The notes under the pieces were generated by a model that saw only the letters and a list, made by a program, of their open reading frames with translations, did not search any database and was not told the origin of the DNA. A stretch of DNA of 9,110 nucleotides from Lysobacterales bacterium. GTDB taxonomy: Bacteria; Pseudomonadota; Gammaproteobacteria; Xanthomonadales; Xanthomonadaceae. The position numbers and the translations under genes are program-made. This document shows positions 6,512-9,110 of the stretch, piece by piece. The stretch is from contig JAATFS010000163.1 in the NCBI GenBank assembly GCA_015655035.1, positions 1 through 9,110 on the forward strand, given 5' to 3'. Every line of letters begins with the position of its first letter. Within the stretch, counting starts at the first letter, position 1.

Positions 6512-6555
6512 ACTGATCTGGATCAGTGCGCCGGCTTGTCGCAGTCGGGTATGGT
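6512..6555 (+). promoter_or_regulatory. FNR/CRP-type operator with a correctly spaced -10 element upstream of the DASS transporter
   Basis: ACTGATC-TG-GATCAGT at 6512-6527 is a perfect inverted repeat whose core TGAT-N4-ATCA matches the FNR/ANR consensus TTGAT-N4-ATCAA at 8 of 10 defined bases. A -10-like TATGGT lies at 6550-6555. A transcript starting about 6561-6562 would place the repeat centre at -41.5 to -42.5, the class II activator position, and there is no good -35 at normal spacing, as expected for activator dependence. The leader to the ATG at 6609 would be about 47 bases. Which FNR/CRP-family protein binds, if any, cannot be told. Confidence 0.5.
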
Positions 6556-6608
6556 CACGGCCAAGGGGGAGGGACCCGCATTTTCTTTTACCCGTCCCAG
6601 AGGATCCG

Positions 6609-8117
6609 ATGATGTTCACTCGCGTCAAGGCGACGTTCCGCTACTTCAACGAAGCCGTTCCATTCCGGCTGGTACCGGCTTTGATCACCACTGCCGTGTT
6701 GCTCGGATTGCTGCTGATTCCCTGCCCGGACGGGCTTACGCCCAAGGCCTGGGGCCTGGTGGCGATTTTCCTGACCACGATTGTGGCCATCATCCTCAAG
6801 GTGATGCCGATCGGGGTGATGGCGATGATGGCGATCGTCATCGTGTCGTTGTCCCAGGTCACGTCCACTTCGTCGAAGGGGGCGATCGCCGATGCGCTGG
6901 GCAGCTTCTCCAGCCCGCTGATCTGGTTGATCGTGGTCGCGATCCTGATTTCGCGCGGGTTGAAGAAGACCGGGCTGGGCAATCGTCTGGGCCTGATGTT
7001 CATCTCGGTACTGGGCAAGCGCACGGTCGGCATCGGCTACGGCCTGGCGATCTGCGATCTGGTGCTGGCGCCGTTCACGCCCAGCAACACTGCGCGCGGT
7101 GGCGGCATCGTGCATCCGATCATGAAGTCGATTGCCAATGCCTTCGATTCGGACCCGGCCAAGGGCACCCAGGGCAAGGTCGGCACCTACCTGTCGCTGG
7201 TCAACATCCATGCCAATACGATCACCTCGGGCATGTTCGTCACCGCCACCGCGCCCAACCCGCTGGTGGTGGACTACGTGGCGCGAGTGACCAACCAGAA
7301 CTTCCATCTGTCCTGGACCACGTGGGCGCTGTGCATGGTGTTGCCGGGCCTGGTCTGCCTGCTGGCAATGCCGTTGGTGATCTATCTGCTGTCGCCGCCG
7401 GAGATGAAGAACACGCCCAACGCGATCGACTATGCACGCGGCGAACTGCAACGCATGGGGCCGCTGGCGGCGAAGGAGAAGGTGATGATGGGTACCTTCG
7501 GCCTGCTGCTGGTGTTGTGGGCCAATGTGCCGGCGATGCTGTTCGGTCCAGCGTTCGCGCTGGACCCGACGGTGGTCGCCTTCCTCGGCTTGTTCGTGCT
7601 GATCATCACCGGCACCATCGACTGGGACGACGTGCTGTCGGAAAAGAGCGCCTGGGATACGCTGGTGTGGTTCGGCGCGCTGGTGATGATGGCCGAGCAG
7701 CTGAACAAGATCGGCGTGATCGGCTGGTTCTCGGACAATATGCAGGGTGCAATCGTCGCCAGCGGCATGAGCTGGCAATGGGCGGCGACGCTGTTGGTGC
7801 TGCTGTTCGTGTTCTCGCACTACATGTTCGCCAGCACCACGGCGCATGTCAGCGCGATGCTGCTGGCGTTCCTGAGCGTCGGCGTGCAACTGGTACCCGC
7901 CGAGTACGCCATCCTGTTCCTGCTGATGATGACCGCTGGTTCGACCATCATGATGACGTTGACGCACTACGCCACGGGCACCTCGCCGATCATCTTCGGC
8001 AGCGGCTACGTCAGCCTGGGTAATTGGTGGCGCACAGGTTTCGTGCTGTGCGTGTTCGAGCTGGCGGTCTACGCCGTGGTCGGCGGAGCGTGGTGGAAGC
8101 TACTAGGCTACTGGTGA
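6609..8117 (+). CDS. DASS/SLC13-family dicarboxylate or tricarboxylate transporter (CitT-like)
   Basis: A 502-aa inner-membrane carrier of the divalent anion:sodium symporter family, in the branch of CitT, TtdT and plastid 2-oxoglutarate/malate translocators. About 12 hydrophobic segments are visible, starting at residues 21-38 and ending at 477-497. The family signature is clear: PFTPSNTARGGG (155-166) with the Ser-Asn-Thr substrate/sodium motif, IHANTITSGMFVTATAPNP (200-218), STTAHVSAML (409-418) in the second repeat, and HYATGTSPIIFGSGY (453-467). Likely substrates are malate, succinate, citrate or 2-oxoglutarate, by exchange or cation symport; the sequence does not settle which. AGAGGA (6599-6604) serves either of two adjacent ATGs (6609, spacing 4; 6612, spacing 7), so the true start may be three bases later. 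It stands alone between two terminators, with an FNR-like box upstream. Confidence 0.92.
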   Translation: MMFTRVKATFRYFNEAVPFRLVPALITTAVLLGLLLIPCPDGLTPKAWGLVAIFLTTIVAIILKVMPIGVMAMMAIVIVSLSQVTSTSSKGAIADALGSFSSPLIWLIVVAILISRGLKKTGLGNRLGLMFISVLGKRTVGIGYGLAICDLVLAPFTPSNTARGGGIVHPIMKSIANAFDSDPAKGTQGKVGTYLSLVNIHANTITSGMFVTATAPNPLVVDYVARVTNQNFHLSWTTWALCMVLPGLVCLLAMPLVIYLLSPPEMKNTPNAIDYARGELQRMGPLAAKEKVMMGTFGLLLVLWANVPAMLFGPAFALDPTVVAFLGLFVLIITGTIDWDDVLSEKSAWDTLVWFGALVMMAEQLNKIGVIGWFSDNMQGAIVASGMSWQWAATLLVLLFVFSHYMFASTTAHVSAMLLAFLSVGVQLVPAEYAILFLLMMTAGSTIMMTLTHYATGTSPIIFGSGYVSLGNWWRTGFVLCVFELAVYAVVGGAWWKLLGYW

Positions 8118-8130
8118 ATCGATCCGAATG

Positions 8131-8162
8131 CGCCCGGGTCCGCGTTTGCGGGGACCCGGGCG
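8131..8162 (+). terminator. Rho-independent terminator after the DASS transporter
   Basis: CGCCCGGGTCC (8131-8141) pairs with GGACCCGGGCG (8152-8162). The stem can instead extend inward as CCGC/GCGG around a GTTT loop with a two-base bulge. It is followed by TTTCGATTTT. It begins 13 bases after the stop codon. Confidence 0.88.
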
Positions 8163-8221
8163 TTTCGATTTTCGTCAGGCGAAAAGCAGCGGCGCGGTGG
8201 TTCGCGGCATTGGCGCGATCA

Positions 8222-8239
8222 GGCGTTATCGATAACGCC
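8222..8239. repeat. 18-bp perfect palindrome near the 3' end of the epsilon-like gene
   Basis: GGCGTTATCGATAACGCC is its own reverse complement, with no loop bases. It lies 20 bases beyond the stop of the minus-strand epsilon-like gene and 59 bases after the DASS terminator. No U-tract follows on either strand, so it looks more like a protein-binding site than an intrinsic terminator. Function unknown. Confidence 0.6.
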
Positions 8240-8259
8240 CGATTGGCGCAGGGCTGCTG

Positions 8260-8715
8260 TCAGCGCGTGCGATTACGCAGGTGGCCATAGCGGTTGACCA
8301 GCTCGGTATGGATCTGCATGTAGGCCGCATCGGTGAAGTGCTCGGCCATCGGCGAACCCACCGCTTCGCGCGCGGCCTGGGCGCGGGCCGCGTCCAGGTT
8401 CTCGTTGCGTACTGCCAGGTCGGCCATGACGATGACCTTGTCCGGCTGCACTTCTGCATAGCCGCCGGAGATGTAGATCTGCAATGGCGCCTCGCCATTG
8501 GCCGGATGGATATGCACCATCCCCTCGCGTAGGAGCGCCAGGATCGGTACATGCCGTGCCATCACGCCGAAACGGCCGTCACTGCCGGGCAGGCTGACTT
8601 CGTTGACCGGTCCGTTCCAATGTTCGCCAGACAGGCTGATGATCTGCAATGCCAGTGGATGCGCGTTGGCCGCGACCGTGGCGGGAAGCTCGTTCTTTTC
8701 CGTTTGCGCTGCCAT
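8260..8715 (-). CDS. Orphan F1-ATP-synthase epsilon-like protein
   Basis: A 151-aa protein resembling the epsilon subunit of F1F0 ATP synthase. After a 20-residue N-terminal extension, residues 21-105 fit the epsilon beta-sandwich: LALQIISLSG, then LPGSDGRFGVMARHVPILALLREGMV (43-68), which follows the family pattern LPG..G..G....H.P....L..G.V, then IYISGGYAEVQPDKVIVMADLAVR (80-103). A helical tail (106-145) is shorter and less regular than the usual two-helix C-terminal domain. The known Xanthomonas epsilon differs in sequence (recalled), and no atpD or atpG gene adjoins this one, so it is probably a paralog rather than the housekeeping subunit. Its start is set by the only suitable ATG; AAAGGAG lies 12 bases upstream, a long spacing. 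The upstream neighbour in the same direction, 140 bases away, is a cytosine deaminase. A role in inhibiting or modulating ATPase activity would be inference; it could also be a divergent protein reusing the fold. Confidence 0.78.
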   Translation of the reverse strand: MAAQTEKNELPATVAANAHPLALQIISLSGEHWNGPVNEVSLPGSDGRFGVMARHVPILALLREGMVHIHPANGEAPLQIYISGGYAEVQPDKVIVMADLAVRNENLDAARAQAAREAVGSPMAEHFTDAAYMQIHTELVNRYGHLRNRTR

Positions 8716-8727
8716 GTGGGGGACTCG

Positions 8728-8734
8728 CTCCTTT
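8728..8734 (-). promoter_or_regulatory. Widely spaced Shine-Dalgarno of the epsilon-like gene
   Basis: AAAGGAG on the minus strand, 12 bases before the ATG at 8715 and preceded by a run of seven C. The spacing is longer than the usual 5-9 bases, but no closer purine run or in-frame alternative start codon is visible, so the ATG at 8715 stands. Confidence 0.55.
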
Positions 8735-8760
8735 GGGGGGGCTTGTCAGCTTAGCCAACC

Positions 8761-8788
8761 TGACGCCGATCTGGCTTGATCGGCGTCA
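8761..8788 (-). other. 11-bp stem-loop between the deaminase and epsilon-like genes
   Basis: TGACGCCGATC (8761-8771) and GATCGGCGTCA (8778-8788) form a perfect 11-bp stem around six bases. It lies 67 bases after the deaminase stop and 45 bases before the epsilon-like ATG, on the minus strand. It could terminate the deaminase transcript, but no U-tract follows; it could also be an operator or leader structure for the epsilon-like gene. Confidence 0.5.
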
Positions 8789-8855
8789 ATGCGCATCGGC
8801 ATTCGAGTCGGATGCAGGGCGTGGGGCGCGCATTGCCGCCGCTTGGCGGGGCGGG

Positions 8856-9110
8856 TCAGTCCTCGCCGATGTCCTCGTTCCATACGTCCGGGTTGGCCGC
8901 GATGTAGCCACCGAGCAGGTCGACGCATTCCTGGCTTTGCAGATCGATCACGTTGATGCCGTTTTCGCGCAGCCAGCCGATGCCGCCTTGGAAGGTTTGC
9001 GACTCGCCCACCACCACGGTGCCGATGTTGAACTGCCGCACCAGTCCGCTGCAGTACCAGCACGGCGCCAGGGTGGTGACCATGATTGTGTCGCGGTAAC
9101 GGCGCTGGCG
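8856..9110 (-). CDS. Cytosine/nucleoside deaminase, C-terminal part (5' end outside window)
   Basis: The last 84 residues of a zinc-dependent deaminase of the cytidine-deaminase superfamily, open to the window edge. The visible part starts RQRRYRDTIMVTTLAPCWYC, with the zinc-binding PCxxC at residues 16-20. The middle (FNIGTVVVGESQTFQGG) and the C-terminus (AANPDVWNEDIGED) resemble the end of yeast cytosine deaminase Fcy1 (PQDWFEDIGE, from memory). The reaction would be hydrolytic deamination of cytosine to uracil plus ammonia, in pyrimidine salvage; another base or nucleoside substrate cannot be excluded. The catalytic HAE motif is upstream of the visible part and cannot be checked. The internal ATG at 9083 is not the start, because homology continues before it. 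The gene precedes the epsilon-like gene in the same direction. Confidence 0.88.
   Translation of the reverse strand, partial: RQRRYRDTIMVTTLAPCWYCSGLVRQFNIGTVVVGESQTFQGGIGWLRENGINVIDLQSQECVDLLGGYIAANPDVWNEDIGED

Noticed and set aside
6588..7967. 459-codon minus-strand open frame over the DASS transporter gene.
   Set aside because: His/Gln/Arg-rich antisense artefact of a membrane-protein gene; no start signals or recognisable domain.
8169..8185. TTTTCG-TCAGG-CGAAAA inverted repeat after the DASS terminator.
   Set aside because: Only 6 bp, AT-rich, and next to a much stronger terminator; likely incidental or part of its U-rich tail.
8746..9063. 105-codon open frame in another frame over the deaminase gene.
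   Set aside because: It overlaps the clearly recognisable deaminase frame on the same strand and its product is Arg/His-rich without a known domain.

Overview
The window looks like chromosomal DNA of a GC-rich gammaproteobacterium of the Xanthomonadaceae, most likely Xanthomonas or a near relative. The main reason is the HslV/HslU pair: HslV has the short N-terminal extension I recall from Xanthomonas HslV, and HslU is 455 aa with family-typical motifs. The dense GC-rich coding and the anion transporter set fit that group too. The genus is an inference from memory of these proteins, not from a search.

Left third (1-4117): a formate-related module. It opens with the C-terminal three quarters of an NAD+-dependent, metal-free formate dehydrogenase (1-927). 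This overlaps by ATGA with a small HPP-family membrane protein (924-1421), followed after a short hairpin by an OFA-family (oxalate/formate antiporter type) MFS transporter (1459-3138) with an extra C-terminal helix. A LysR-type regulator (3170-4117, minus) converges on the transporter; a short stem-loop lies between them. The simplest reading is that formate, or oxalate-derived formate, crosses the membrane through the OFA protein and perhaps the HPP protein. FDH then oxidises it to CO2 and NADH, and the LysR protein is the candidate local regulator. The promoter of the FDH operon is outside the window.

Middle (4118-6370): the hslVU heat-shock protease operon. A near-consensus sigma-32 promoter precedes hslV, and a 13-bp terminator hairpin follows hslU. 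The LysR gene diverges from hslV across 177 bp, which also hold a candidate LysR promoter on the minus strand.

Right part (6371-9110): a DASS/SLC13 dicarboxylate or citrate transporter (6609-8117) follows a leader with an FNR/CRP-type inverted repeat placed where a class II activator would sit. It ends at a strong terminator. On the minus strand then come an orphan F1 epsilon-like protein (8260-8715), far from any ATP synthase operon in this window, and the C-terminal end of a yeast-FCY1-like cytosine/nucleoside deaminase (8856-9110, continuing beyond the window). The gaps around these two genes hold an 18-bp perfect palindrome and an 11-bp stem-loop that the gene content does not explain.

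No mobile element, CRISPR array, tRNA or rRNA was seen. No gene-free stretch exceeds 300 bases; the longest (6371-6608) is the transporter leader. Most interesting for follow-up are the FDH-HPP-OFA-LysR module, the orphan epsilon-like gene, and the FNR-like box in front of the DASS transporter.
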